Shown: piece after piece, positions 42,578-50,833 of the stretch
Layout of the letters: the number at the start of each line of letters is the position of its first letter
Position numbering within the stretch: position 1 is the first letter of the stretch
DNA from: Taishania sp037189645
GTDB lineage: Bacteria; Bacteroidota; Bacteroidia; Flavobacteriales_D; Crocinitomicaceae
Length of the DNA: 64,000 bases
Reading direction: 5' to 3'
Assembly (NCBI GenBank): GCA_037189645.1
Contig: JBBCIY010000007.1
Location: 186,001 to 250,000 of the forward strand
Position numbers and translations under genes: made by a program
Notes under the pieces: generated by a model
Told to the model about the DNA's origin: nothing
Seen by the model: the letters and a program-made list of their open reading frames with translations, nothing else
Databases searched by the model: none

Positions 42578-43447
42578 ATGTCAAAAGCAAACCAAGATAC
42601 TACCCAACTGGAAAAACAGCAAAGAAGAGAAGATTTCAAAAAAAAGATGCATACCATCATGTTTGAAACTTCCACGCCTCAGGGGAAACGATTTGACCTG
42701 TACCTGCTGGCGCTGATCATTTTTTCTTTACTGATCCTGATGATCGAAAGCCTTCCGCACCTTTCAAGGACGACCTACCTGATATTTTACATTTGTGAAT
42801 GGATCCTGTCAATCATTTTCGTCGCCGAATATTTCCTGCGGATCTATGTTTCTCCCAAACCGATGAAATACATTCTCAGCGCCTGGGGGATCATTGACCT
42901 GCTGTCTATTCTTCCCGTATTATTACTGGCCTTTACCGATTCCGCACATTATTTCAGGATCATACGCCTCCTGCGCATCATCCGCATCTTCAAAATATTC
43001 AGGATCAACAAGTTTACACGGGAAGCATATTCGCTTTATCATTCACTGGTTGCCAGTATCTACAAGATTTCCGTATTCATGTTCTTTGTTGTGCTCCTGG
43101 CCATCATTATGGGAGGGCTGATGTTTATGCTGGAAGGGGAAGAAAGCGGTTTTGACTCCATCCCGGAAAGCATTTACTGGGCGATCGTCACCATTACAAC
43201 CGTAGGGTTCGGAGACATCACCCCTAACACGGATGTGGGGAAGTTCCTGGCATCCCTGATGATGCTCCTGGGGTATGCCATTATCGCTGTACCGACCGGA
43301 ATCGTATCTGTTGAAATGTACCGCCAGCGTGAAAAGGAAAAAACAGCCACGATGACCTGCCCGGGCTGTCATTACCGGAACGATGATAACGCGGTTTATT
43401 GCAACCAGTGTGGAAACAGGCTGAGCGGAGAAGGAAAGGATGGATAA
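42578..43447 (+). CDS. Voltage-gated-type potassium channel with C-terminal zinc ribbon
   Basis: The 289-aa protein is a six-helix channel subunit. Helices S1-S3 lie at about 40-120, the S4 voltage sensor at 127-145 (FRIIRLLRIIRIFKIFR, with Arg at every third place), the pore loop follows, and the selectivity filter TVGFGD is at 208-213. After S6 there is a short linker and a zinc ribbon (Cys261, Cys264, Cys275, Cys278), not part of the usual channel. It should form a tetramer in the inner membrane. The downstream region 43448-43550 holds no gene. Confidence 0.93.
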   Translation: MSKANQDTTQLEKQQRREDFKKKMHTIMFETSTPQGKRFDLYLLALIIFSLLILMIESLPHLSRTTYLIFYICEWILSIIFVAEYFLRIYVSPKPMKYILSAWGIIDLLSILPVLLLAFTDSAHYFRIIRLLRIIRIFKIFRINKFTREAYSLYHSLVASIYKISVFMFFVVLLAIIMGGLMFMLEGEESGFDSIPESIYWAIVTITTVGFGDITPNTDVGKFLASLMMLLGYAIIAVPTGIVSVEMYRQREKEKTATMTCPGCHYRNDDNAVYCNQCGNRLSGEGKDG

Positions 43448-43528
43448 TGGCTATTGATGCCTGACTGCTCCAATGAATAAAAAAGGAAAGAGGGTTAACT
43501 CTTTACCTCTCCTCTTCACCTCTTCCAG

Positions 43529-43546
43529 CCTCTCCTCAAGGAGAGG
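43529..43546. repeat. Palindromic repeat, copy 1 of the CTCCTcaAGGAG family
   Basis: CCTCTCCTcaAGGAGAGG is a perfect palindrome immediately downstream of the thiH stop (minus strand) and may also end thi transcripts. Related palindromes occur at 44696-44713 and 46900-46915, and an isolated arm at 44755-44768. Confidence 0.7.
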
Positions 43547-43550
43547 AGCA

Positions 43551-44666
43551 CTAAAAATAGGCCCTGTCCCAATCTTTCCAGACCGGCTCGTATCCTCTTT
43601 CAGAAATAATTCGCGCGATCTCTGCTGCCGGGCGTTCATCGCTTACTTCGAACTGCTCCAGCGATTCCGGTTCAGTGGAATATCCTCCCGGGTTTGTCTT
43701 TGAGCCGGCACTCATGGTTGTAACACCCAACGGAATGATATTTTCCCTGAATTTTTCATTCTCCCGGGTGGAAATTGAAATTTCCAGGTCTTCATTCCAG
43801 ATCCGGTAAGCACAGATCAATTGCAGCAGATCACGGTCCTCCATGATGAAATTCGGCTCAATGATCCCTTCCGCCGGACGAAGCCGGGGAAAAGAGACGG
43901 AATACTTGCTCTGCCAGTAAGTTTTCTGTAAATAATCGATGTGCAGCGCATTGAAAAAGCTGTCCGTCCGCCAGTCTTCCAGTCCCAGCAGGACGCCCAG
44001 CCCCATTTTATGGATCCCTGCTTTCCCGATCCTGTCCGGGGTATTCAGGCGAAAATCAAAATTGGATTTCTTTCCTTTCGGATGGTATTCTTTGTACACA
44101 TCCCGGTGATAGGTTTCCTGATATACCAAAACGGAATAAACCCCTGCTTCGTGCAGTTGGATGTATTCCTCTTCCGAAAGCGGTTGTACTTCTATCGAAA
44201 TATTGGAAAAATAAGCTTTAATCTGCTTAATTGCTTTCAGAAAATAATGAATATTTACAGTATGATTGGATTCTCCCGTAACTAATAAAATATGGTCGAA
44301 TCCTTCTTGTTTAACCACGGCGATCTCTTTTTCAATTTCCGCAGGATTCAATGTTTTTCTACGGATTTTATTATCCAGACTAAAACCGCAGTAGGTACAA
44401 ATGTTGTTGCATTCATTGCTCAGGTACATCGGGGCATACATCTGGATGGTCTTTCCAAACCGCTTTTTCGTCAACGCATGGCTCATCTGTGCCATTTGCT
44501 CCAGGTACGGAGCTGCTGCAGGGGAAATGAGCACCGAAAAATCGTTCACATCACGTTTCTTCTTTGCAAGAACGCGTTCGACATCAGCAGCCGATGCACT
44601 GTAAATGCTTTCACGGACCGTATCCCAGTTGTATTGGTCAAATAGTTGTTGAAACGTTGAGCGCAT
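43551..44666 (-). CDS. thiH: 2-iminoacetate synthase
   Basis: ThiH is a radical-SAM enzyme that cuts tyrosine to make dehydroglycine for the thiazole ring of thiamine. The 371-aa protein from ATG 44666 (ATG 44687 adds seven residues) has the radical-SAM motif CNNICTYCGF near residue 85, plus ITGESNHTVNIHYF-type and LRPAEG motifs. TYWQSKYSVSFPRLRPAEG is diagnostic for ThiH against ThiC. It is the last gene of the thiamine operon. Confidence 0.94.
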   Translation of the reverse strand: MRSTFQQLFDQYNWDTVRESIYSASAADVERVLAKKKRDVNDFSVLISPAAAPYLEQMAQMSHALTKKRFGKTIQMYAPMYLSNECNNICTYCGFSLDNKIRRKTLNPAEIEKEIAVVKQEGFDHILLVTGESNHTVNIHYFLKAIKQIKAYFSNISIEVQPLSEEEYIQLHEAGVYSVLVYQETYHRDVYKEYHPKGKKSNFDFRLNTPDRIGKAGIHKMGLGVLLGLEDWRTDSFFNALHIDYLQKTYWQSKYSVSFPRLRPAEGIIEPNFIMEDRDLLQLICAYRIWNEDLEISISTRENEKFRENIIPLGVTTMSAGSKTNPGGYSTEPESLEQFEVSDERPAAEIARIISERGYEPVWKDWDRAYF

Positions 44667-44695
44667 AATTTTATAATTGAATATCATCTCCCCTG

Positions 44696-44768
44696 CCCCT
44701 CCTCAAGGAGGGGAGCAGATTCTTCTTCGAAAAAATAACACGTTTGTACATTTCCCTCCTTGAGGAGG
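44696..44768. repeat. Palindromic repeat, copy 2 plus inverted arm, between thiG and thiH
   Basis: CCCCTCCTCAAGGAGGGG (44696-44713) is a perfect palindrome; 44755-44768 carries the related CCTCCTTGAGGAGG in reverse orientation. The two can pair across the 40-base spacer. Confidence 0.7.
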
Positions 44769-44802
44769 TAACTTTGTAGTTTATTAGACAAAATATTCAT
44801 AC

Positions 44803-45573
44803 TCAATCATTTAAAAATGAAGTCAACGGACTTGAAGCGGATGCTCCTGAAATTTGCTGTCCCAACTGTGCTTCATACGCTTTCCGGCCGCTCATCACAG
44901 CCAATTTGAATGCTTCCGCCATCAGCCGCGGGTTCCCGGCAACGGCGATCGCGGTATTGACCAGCACAGCATCTGCTCCCAACTCCATTGCTTTTGCCGC
45001 ATCGGACGGTGCACCGATCCCCGCGTCAACGATTACCGGAACTTTACTCTGCTCAATGATAATTTCCAGGAAATCGATCGTCTTCAATCCTTTGTTGCTT
45101 CCAATCGGTGATCCCAACGGCATTACGGCTGCTGTACCGGCTTCTTCCAACCGCTTGCACAAAACAGGGTCAGCGTGAATGTACGGCAACACTACAAACC
45201 CCAATTTTGCCAATTCTTCCGTTGCTTTCAACGTTTCAATCGGGTCGGGAAGCAGGTATTTCGGATCGGGATGAATTTCCAGCTTCACCCAGTTCGTTTC
45301 CAATGCTTCACGGGCCAACTGCGCTGCAAAAACAGCTTCTTTCGCGTTTCTTGCACCGGATGTATTCGGCAGCAAATGAATGAAATCGTACTTCAGATGC
45401 CTCAGCAAATCGTCTGTATCGGTTGTCAGGTCCACCCGTTTGAGCGCAACGGTTACCAATTCACTTCCCGAGGCCAGCACCGCCTCCTCCATTTGCAAGG
45501 AAGAACCGAATTTCCCTGTTCCCAGGAACAATCTCGATTTAAATTCTTTATCTGCAAACTTGAAATTTTCCAT
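44803..45573 (-). CDS. thiG: Thiazole synthase
   Basis: ThiG (256 aa) forms the thiazole phosphate of thiamine from deoxyxylulose phosphate, dehydroglycine and ThiS thiocarboxylate. The (beta/alpha)8 barrel has its Schiff-base region TVALKRVDL near residue 40, the HPDPKYLLPDP motif, VLPYIHADPVLCKRLEEAG and PVIVDAGIGAPSDAAKAMELG. The start follows thiE closely (5 bases). Confidence 0.96.
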   Translation of the reverse strand: MENFKFADKEFKSRLFLGTGKFGSSLQMEEAVLASGSELVTVALKRVDLTTDTDDLLRHLKYDFIHLLPNTSGARNAKEAVFAAQLAREALETNWVKLEIHPDPKYLLPDPIETLKATEELAKLGFVVLPYIHADPVLCKRLEEAGTAAVMPLGSPIGSNKGLKTIDFLEIIIEQSKVPVIVDAGIGAPSDAAKAMELGADAVLVNTAIAVAGNPRLMAEAFKLAVMSGRKAYEAQLGQQISGASASSPLTSFLND

Positions 45574-45578
45574 AATTT

Positions 45579-46190
45579 TTAAAAATTGGGCAACAAATCC
45601 TTTGCCTGTATAGTATTTTTTGTCAGTAATCCTGAAACAGCAATCCCATAAATCCCTGTTTCCATTAATGGTGGTATATCCTTTAATTCAATTCCCCCGA
45701 TGGCATAAATTTTTGCCTGTTTCCCTTCGTAATTTAATTTTTCGATGATATTTTTATATCCTTCCAATCCCAAAACCGGGCTTAATTTATCCTTTGTCGT
45801 CGTAAACCGGAATGGCCCCAGCCCGATGTAATCACAATTTTCATCTATTCGCTGCACTACATCTTCCAATGTATTTGCCGTTCCCCCGATGATTTTATTT
45901 TCTCCCAATAGTTTTCTTGCTTCTTCAATGCGTGAGTCATTCAAGCCAAGGTGAACTCCATCTGCATTTACTTCTTTTGCCCACTCCGCATAATCGTTGA
46001 TGATAAATGTTGCGTTGTGTTCTTTGCACCACTCCTTTACCTGCAAGGAAACAGGCATAAATTCCTCTTCAGAAACATCTTTCCACCGCAGCTGAATCCA
46101 TTTACAACCTCCGTTCAATGCTTTTTGAATGTTGTGCAATTGTGCTTCGGCTGTCGAGCCTTGTGATATGTATTGAAGTTTGTCTGACAT
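45579..46190 (-). CDS. thiE: Thiamine phosphate synthase
   Basis: From ATG 46190 the protein is 203 aa (a TTG at 46199 adds three). It has the full set of ThiE substrate residues: IQLRWKD near residue 36, FIINDYAEWAKEVNADGVHLG (split here as IINDYAEWA and ADGVHLG), GGTANTLEDV, YIGLGPFRFTTTK and IYAIGGI. It couples the pyrimidine and thiazole halves. It is one of two ThiE-fold proteins in the operon. Confidence 0.94.
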   Translation of the reverse strand: MSDKLQYISQGSTAEAQLHNIQKALNGGCKWIQLRWKDVSEEEFMPVSLQVKEWCKEHNATFIINDYAEWAKEVNADGVHLGLNDSRIEEARKLLGENKIIGGTANTLEDVVQRIDENCDYIGLGPFRFTTTKDKLSPVLGLEGYKNIIEKLNYEGKQAKIYAIGGIELKDIPPLMETGIYGIAVSGLLTKNTIQAKDLLPNF

Positions 46191-46217
46191 TAAGACCAAA
46201 AATTAAATATTATTATA

Positions 46218-46303
46218 AACCATTAAGAGGTTAAGAAAAGTTAAGGGTTTCAAGGCAGTTGAAACAACAATAAAACTTAATGCCTGTTAATTTCTTAATG
46301 GTT
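46218..46303. repeat. Small inverted-repeat element between the two ThiE-like genes
   Basis: Perfect 11-base arms AACCATTAAGA (46218-46228) and TCTTAATGGTT (46293-46303) enclose 64 bases that also contain TTAAGnnTT-like inverted sequence. No coding capacity. It looks like a MITE-type or palindromic repeat. Confidence 0.55.
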
Positions 46304-46315
46304 CTATCCATAAAT

Positions 46316-46873
46316 TCATAACTTAACACTATTACCCTGCCAAATCGCTCCCAACATCGCCACATTATCAAATCCATTCTCAATTGCCAGTTGTCCATTT
46401 TCAAACGTTATTCCCCCAAGTGCAATCAGTTTTGTATGAAAATTCGTGCGTTTTTTCACTTCTTCCAATAAATTTTTCTCCGAAACGTACCCCGCTTTTG
46501 AAATACTTAGAAAAACAGGACTCAAAAACGCATATTCAAAACAATTCGGCAAATCATTGAATTCTTCGATTGAATGAACAGAGGTCGATAAAATAAACCC
46601 CGAATACTGTTCCCAATCGGTTGTTTCCCTGCGCTTCTGTTTCGGAAAATGCAATCGGTGGATATCAAATTCTTCTGCGATTGAATGAAACTGATGCAAC
46701 ACCAATCGTTTGTGAAAACCGGGCTTTATGCTTTCTATCAAAGAACGGTATTCCTGTTCCGGATAACCGGGTTTTCGCAAATGCAACAGCTCCAGTCCGT
46801 CATCAAACAATTGATTGATACGGTTAATTTCGTTTGGTAACGAAACAGGGTTGGATATGATGATTGGCTGCAT
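46316..46873 (-). CDS. ThiE/TenI-like protein
   Basis: The 185-aa protein has the same barrel as ThiE (ELLHLRKPGYPE, FILSTSVHSIEE, FEYAFLSPVFLSISKAGY, LIALGGITFENGQLA, FDNVAMLGAIWQ) but lacks ThiE's conserved QLRxK and IINDxxxxA residues. That pattern fits TenI, which aromatises the thiazole phosphate made by ThiG, rather than ThiE. It lies between thiC and thiE, so a thiamine role is supported by context; TenI activity is inference. Confidence 0.85.
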   Translation of the reverse strand: MQPIIISNPVSLPNEINRINQLFDDGLELLHLRKPGYPEQEYRSLIESIKPGFHKRLVLHQFHSIAEEFDIHRLHFPKQKRRETTDWEQYSGFILSTSVHSIEEFNDLPNCFEYAFLSPVFLSISKAGYVSEKNLLEEVKKRTNFHTKLIALGGITFENGQLAIENGFDNVAMLGAIWQGNSVKL

Positions 46874-46899
46874 AATTATATTGGGTCACCTCTCCTAAT

Positions 46900-46915
46900 C
46901 TCTCCTCAAGGAGAG
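46900..46915. repeat. Palindromic repeat, copy 3 of the CTCCTcaAGGAG family
   Basis: CTCTCCTcaAGGAGAG is a perfect palindrome in the spacer between thiC and the TenI-like gene. Confidence 0.7.
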
Positions 46916-46955
46916 GAATTGCTCCCTTCCTTGTGAAAAGACCGGGGAAGATGAC

Positions 46956-48773
46956 TTACAAATAAATCTCCTTCCCTTTTTCGATAAATTCGTTCGACTT
47001 TTCCAGCATTCCTTTCTCAGCAGATTCACGGATTTCCTGTGTGATCTTCATTGAACAGAATTTTGGTCCGCACATGGAGCAGAAATGCGCCACTTTCGCT
47101 CCGTCGGCAGGGAGTGTTTCATCGTGGAACTCTCTTGCCGTATCCGGATCGAGTGACAGGTTGAACTGGTCTTCCCAACGGAATTCAAAACGGGCTTTAC
47201 TCAATACGTTGTCACGGTATTGTGCTCCCGGATGTCCTTTTGCCAAATCGGCTGCATGTGCCGCTAATTTGTAGGTAATCACTCCGTCTTTTACATCTTT
47301 TTTGTTTGGTAATCCTAAGTGTTCTTTCGGGGTAACGTAGCACAACATCGCACAGCCGAACCAGCCAATCATTGCTGCCCCAATGGCTGAAGTGATGTGG
47401 TCGTATCCCGGAGCAATATCGGTTGTCAATGGCCCGAGCGTGTAGAAAGGCGCTTCGTGGCATTCTTTCAGCTGCTTGTCCATGTTTTCCTTGATCATGT
47501 GCATCGGAACGTGCCCAGGTCCTTCAATCATTACCTGGACATCGTGCTTCCACGCAATTTTTGTCAACTCGCCCAATGTTTCCAATTCGGCAAACTGAGC
47601 CGCATCATTCGCATCTGCGATAGCTCCCGGACGTAAGCCATCTCCCAGAGAGAAAGCAACGTCATATTTTTTCATAATTTCACAAATCTCCTCGAAATGT
47701 GTGTACAGGAAATTTTCTTTGTGGTGGAACAAGCACCATTTCGCCATAATCGAACCACCGCGCGAAACAATTCCCGTAACACGGTTGGCTGTCAGATGAA
47801 TGTAGCGCAGCAATACTCCGGCGTGGATCGTGAAGTAGGAAACTCCCTGCTCTGCCTGTTCGATCAGCGTATCGCGGAAAATCTCCCATGTCAGGTTCTC
47901 TGCCACTCCTTTCACTTTTTCCAGTGCCTGGTAGATGGGAACCGTACCGATCGGAACCGGGGAATTGCGGATAATCCATTCACGTGTTTCATGGATGTTT
48001 TTTCCTGTTGACAAATCCATAATCGTATCTGCTCCCCAACGACAAGCCCAGACCGCTTTTTCAACCTCTTCTTCGATGCTTGAAGTTACAGCACTGTTCC
48101 CGATGTTGGCATTGATTTTCACAAGGAAATTACGCCCGATAATCATCGGTTCACTTTCGGGATGATTGATATTATTCGGAATGATTGCACGACCTGCCGC
48201 AATTTCATCACGTACAAATTCGGGAGTGATTTTTCCTTTCGGGGTATTTGCTCCGAAGCTGTTTCCCGAATGCTGAAAGTCCATTCCTTTTGTCGCATTG
48301 TTGAGTTGCTCAATTCGTTGATTTTCACGAATGGCAATGTATTCCATTTCGGGAGTGATGATTCCCTGCTTTGCATAATACAATTGTGTAACATTTGCTC
48401 CTTCCTTTGCTCGCATTGGTTTGTGCTGGTATTCAAAACGCAAATGATCTAACTTTTCGTCGTTTAATCGTTGCTGGCCATATTCAGAAGTAATGGAATC
48501 CAATACATCAACATCTCCTCTGTCCAGAATCCATTGCTCACGAAGTCGTGGAAGTCCTTTTCTTACATCCACTTCGTAATTTTCATCCGTATAAGGTCCG
48601 GAAGTATCGTACACCGTGATTGGCGGGTTCTCTTCGGTTCCTCCATTGCTCAGCTTTGTCGGATGCAGGGTGATCTCACGCATCGCCACCTTAATCGGGT
48701 GGATTGTTCCGTCCACATAAACCTTTTTCGAGCACGGAAAAGGTGTTGTTGAAATTTCTTGATTTTTGTCCAT
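46956..48773 (-). CDS. thiC: Phosphomethylpyrimidine synthase
   Basis: ThiC turns aminoimidazole ribotide into the HMP phosphate of thiamine by a radical SAM reaction. The start is ATG 48773 (605 aa); a TTG at 48797 would add eight residues. Its unusual cluster motif CSMCGPKFCSM is near the C-terminus. Other marks are SITSEYGQQRLNDEKL, RNNxxG-like IAIRENQRIE, YFTIHAGVLLRYI and MIEGPGHVPMH. It lies 58 bases downstream of thiS. Confidence 0.96.
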   Translation of the reverse strand: MDKNQEISTTPFPCSKKVYVDGTIHPIKVAMREITLHPTKLSNGGTEENPPITVYDTSGPYTDENYEVDVRKGLPRLREQWILDRGDVDVLDSITSEYGQQRLNDEKLDHLRFEYQHKPMRAKEGANVTQLYYAKQGIITPEMEYIAIRENQRIEQLNNATKGMDFQHSGNSFGANTPKGKITPEFVRDEIAAGRAIIPNNINHPESEPMIIGRNFLVKINANIGNSAVTSSIEEEVEKAVWACRWGADTIMDLSTGKNIHETREWIIRNSPVPIGTVPIYQALEKVKGVAENLTWEIFRDTLIEQAEQGVSYFTIHAGVLLRYIHLTANRVTGIVSRGGSIMAKWCLFHHKENFLYTHFEEICEIMKKYDVAFSLGDGLRPGAIADANDAAQFAELETLGELTKIAWKHDVQVMIEGPGHVPMHMIKENMDKQLKECHEAPFYTLGPLTTDIAPGYDHITSAIGAAMIGWFGCAMLCYVTPKEHLGLPNKKDVKDGVITYKLAAHAADLAKGHPGAQYRDNVLSKARFEFRWEDQFNLSLDPDTAREFHDETLPADGAKVAHFCSMCGPKFCSMKITQEIRESAEKGMLEKSNEFIEKGKEIYL

Positions 48774-48831
48774 AGTTTCTATATTTAATTTGGGCAAATC
48801 ACCCTATTCATTATTCAAAATGCAATCTTAA

Positions 48832-49038
48832 TTACCCTCCCTGCGTTGCGGTAATGACCAACACATCCGCATTTTCATTAACAAGGGTATCCGGCCATTC
48901 GGATTTCGGAATGACAACGTCATCAATGGCAACAGCGACTCCGCTTTGGTGTTGCGGAAATTCCATATCCAGCAATTCCTGGACAGAAAGTGTTACCTGC
49001 TTGTACTGTTTTTCCTGATTATTGACACTCAATTTCAT
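48832..49038 (-). CDS. thiS: Sulfur carrier protein ThiS
   Basis: The 68-aa ubiquitin-like protein ends in the required GG (VITATQGG), the site of adenylation and thiocarboxylation, and has VAVAIDDVVIPKSEWPDT as the usual middle. It provides sulfur to ThiG. The activating enzyme ThiF is not in the window. It is the first gene after the riboswitch. Confidence 0.94.
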   Translation of the reverse strand: MKLSVNNQEKQYKQVTLSVQELLDMEFPQHQSGVAVAIDDVVIPKSEWPDTLVNENADVLVITATQGG

Positions 49039-49109
49039 TCCTTATCGCTTTTTATCAGATGATCTCTTTAGGAATGACTTTGAAAGGTACAGAACATACC
49101 ACGTCTTTC

Positions 49110-49187
49110 ACTTTTCCCTACGCCGGTATGAGCCGGATCAGGTTCAAAGGGTAAAATCTCAGCCTATTCAAAACAGACACCCCTAAA
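49110..49187 (-). promoter_or_regulatory. TPP riboswitch controlling the thiamine operon
   Basis: The minus strand carries the THI-box core: GGGGTGTC at the 5' end, CTGAGA, ACCCTTTGAACCTGATC and a stem GGCTCAnnCCGGC-like hairpin, ending in CGTAGGGAA. These are the conserved pyrimidine- and pyrophosphate-binding parts of thiamine-pyrophosphate aptamers. It lies about 70 bases before thiS. I see no obvious expression-platform terminator, so control of translation is likely. Confidence 0.95.
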
Positions 49188-49194
49188 GTTGAAA

Positions 49195-49202
49195 CAAATA
49201 TA
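49195..49202 (-). promoter_or_regulatory. -7 promoter element (TATATTTG) of the thiamine operon
   Basis: Exact TAnnTTTG match ending about 8 bases before the first aptamer base, so transcription begins directly at the riboswitch. Confidence 0.6.
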
Positions 49203-49226
49203 CGAAAAAATTAATCGTTCAGAAAA

Positions 49227-50690
49227 TTATTGATTTTTCCTGAGTAAAAGAAAATTTTCATCCTGTACAACTATGCTCCACTCGGGCGACCTGATCAGCC
49301 GATCGACCTCTTCTACGAATTGCTGCTTAGTCAGTGGATATGCCTCTCCTTTGGGTGACAGCAGGACATAAGAAGCATCTTTCACAATCGGGAACTGGTA
49401 GATTGTGGGACGCAAAGCTAAATGCGGAACAAAACAGGACTGTGCGCTCACAATGGCATGGGGAGGTATTTTTCGAAGGAGCACATGTGCTTCACTGACC
49501 GGGAAATCACGTTTATAGTGTTCGGCCTGCCAGACCCGGATATGAGCTTTTTCAACATAAACCACAGACCGGTCCATGGACCGAACGGAACAGGCAAAAG
49601 CCAGCATAATACTTGTAACCGACGCAAGAACCCGGATATTCTGCTGTTTCCACCCGGCGATGGTTTCAAAAATTCCGATCGCAAAAACAGGAGCAAACTC
49701 AATGGAATACTGGTAATTGATTCCCCACATGGACGGGTTGTCGTGATACAGTTTCTGGGCAATAACCGGCAGCAGCATGAGAAGATAGACAGGTCTGAAA
49801 AAACACAAAAAACCAGATACGATAAGGAAAATCCACATTTCGGCTTTGACATAGTCAAATTCGGGAAAGGGCGTATGGTTTACAAACAGCAGGCGCAGGC
49901 TTTCTACCGGATGGCTGACCATATAGACAAGTGCTTCCCCGGCATCTCCTCCCAGCTTGCTGTAATGAAAGTGCGGGTACTTGCCTGCGTTCGACAGGGC
50001 CGGCATGACATAACCCGTAACTACTATAAAATAGACCACTGAAAACAGGATGATCCCCACCAGGAAATAACGGAGCCGGACATCCTTATAATACTTAATG
50101 CAAAGCCCCATCGCTATAAAAATCATCCAGAGCGAGAGATTTTCTTTCCCGATGAGAATAACCAGGGTCAGTAAAGCGGCTTTCAGCAATTGTCGTTTAT
50201 CCACTGCAAGAAACAACCACGGAACGAGCATAGATGCTACAACATTGCTGTGATAATCGAAAGCAAGTGCAGAATAAATACCGAAAAAGGATAGGAAATA
50301 AACCAGTGCGAAATGTTTCAACCCGGAATTCGGAAAGCGGTGCTCAACCAGGCGGTAAATACCTACGGCACCGATCAGAATGAATACAATCTGAACAATG
50401 AGAAGGGTATAGGTTCCGAATACATAGACCAAGGGAGAAAACAAAGGCAGGTATAAATCGAAATGATCGGCAAGGATATTTTCTGCTGTTTCCTTGAATA
50501 CCGAACTATCGTTCCGGGAAAAATGCGCATAGTCATACAGGGCATTGGTATATAACCCCAGGTCCAGTGCGTATGTACGGAAACAATAATGATTCACAAG
50601 GGAGATCAGGGAGAACATCAGGGCGGCAGCTGTAAGTGTCATCCATAAGAAAGGTGCTTTGCTGGTCCGTTCCTTTATTTGTTGAATCAT
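49227..50690 (-). CDS. DUF2079 family multi-pass membrane protein
   Basis: The 487-aa protein has ten or so hydrophobic segments. Its first loop holds the DUF2079 pattern TYALDLGLYTNALYDYAHF, FKETAENILADHFDLYLPLF and YSALAFDYHSN. The family resembles GT-C type glycosyltransferases in layout (a first luminal loop with acidic residues and a soluble C-terminal domain, here about 390-487) but has no established function. It is monocistronic and lies just upstream of the riboswitch on the same strand. Confidence 0.85.
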   Translation of the reverse strand: MIQQIKERTSKAPFLWMTLTAAALMFSLISLVNHYCFRTYALDLGLYTNALYDYAHFSRNDSSVFKETAENILADHFDLYLPLFSPLVYVFGTYTLLIVQIVFILIGAVGIYRLVEHRFPNSGLKHFALVYFLSFFGIYSALAFDYHSNVVASMLVPWLFLAVDKRQLLKAALLTLVILIGKENLSLWMIFIAMGLCIKYYKDVRLRYFLVGIILFSVVYFIVVTGYVMPALSNAGKYPHFHYSKLGGDAGEALVYMVSHPVESLRLLFVNHTPFPEFDYVKAEMWIFLIVSGFLCFFRPVYLLMLLPVIAQKLYHDNPSMWGINYQYSIEFAPVFAIGIFETIAGWKQQNIRVLASVTSIMLAFACSVRSMDRSVVYVEKAHIRVWQAEHYKRDFPVSEAHVLLRKIPPHAIVSAQSCFVPHLALRPTIYQFPIVKDASYVLLSPKGEAYPLTKQQFVEEVDRLIRSPEWSIVVQDENFLLLRKNQ

Positions 50691-50833
50691 ATTGATCCGC
50701 TTGCTTCGTCATTGATTATCGTGTAAAAATACGTTTAAATTTAATTCTGTTCCAACCGGAAGTTCTTTCTAATAATCTCAAACCGGAATGCAGCGGTGAT
50801 TGGAATTTGAAAAATCTGATGTATATTCACCCT

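Noticed and set aside
44401..44645. Overlapping plus-strand frames inside thiH
   Set aside because: Shadow frames opposite a complete radical-SAM gene.
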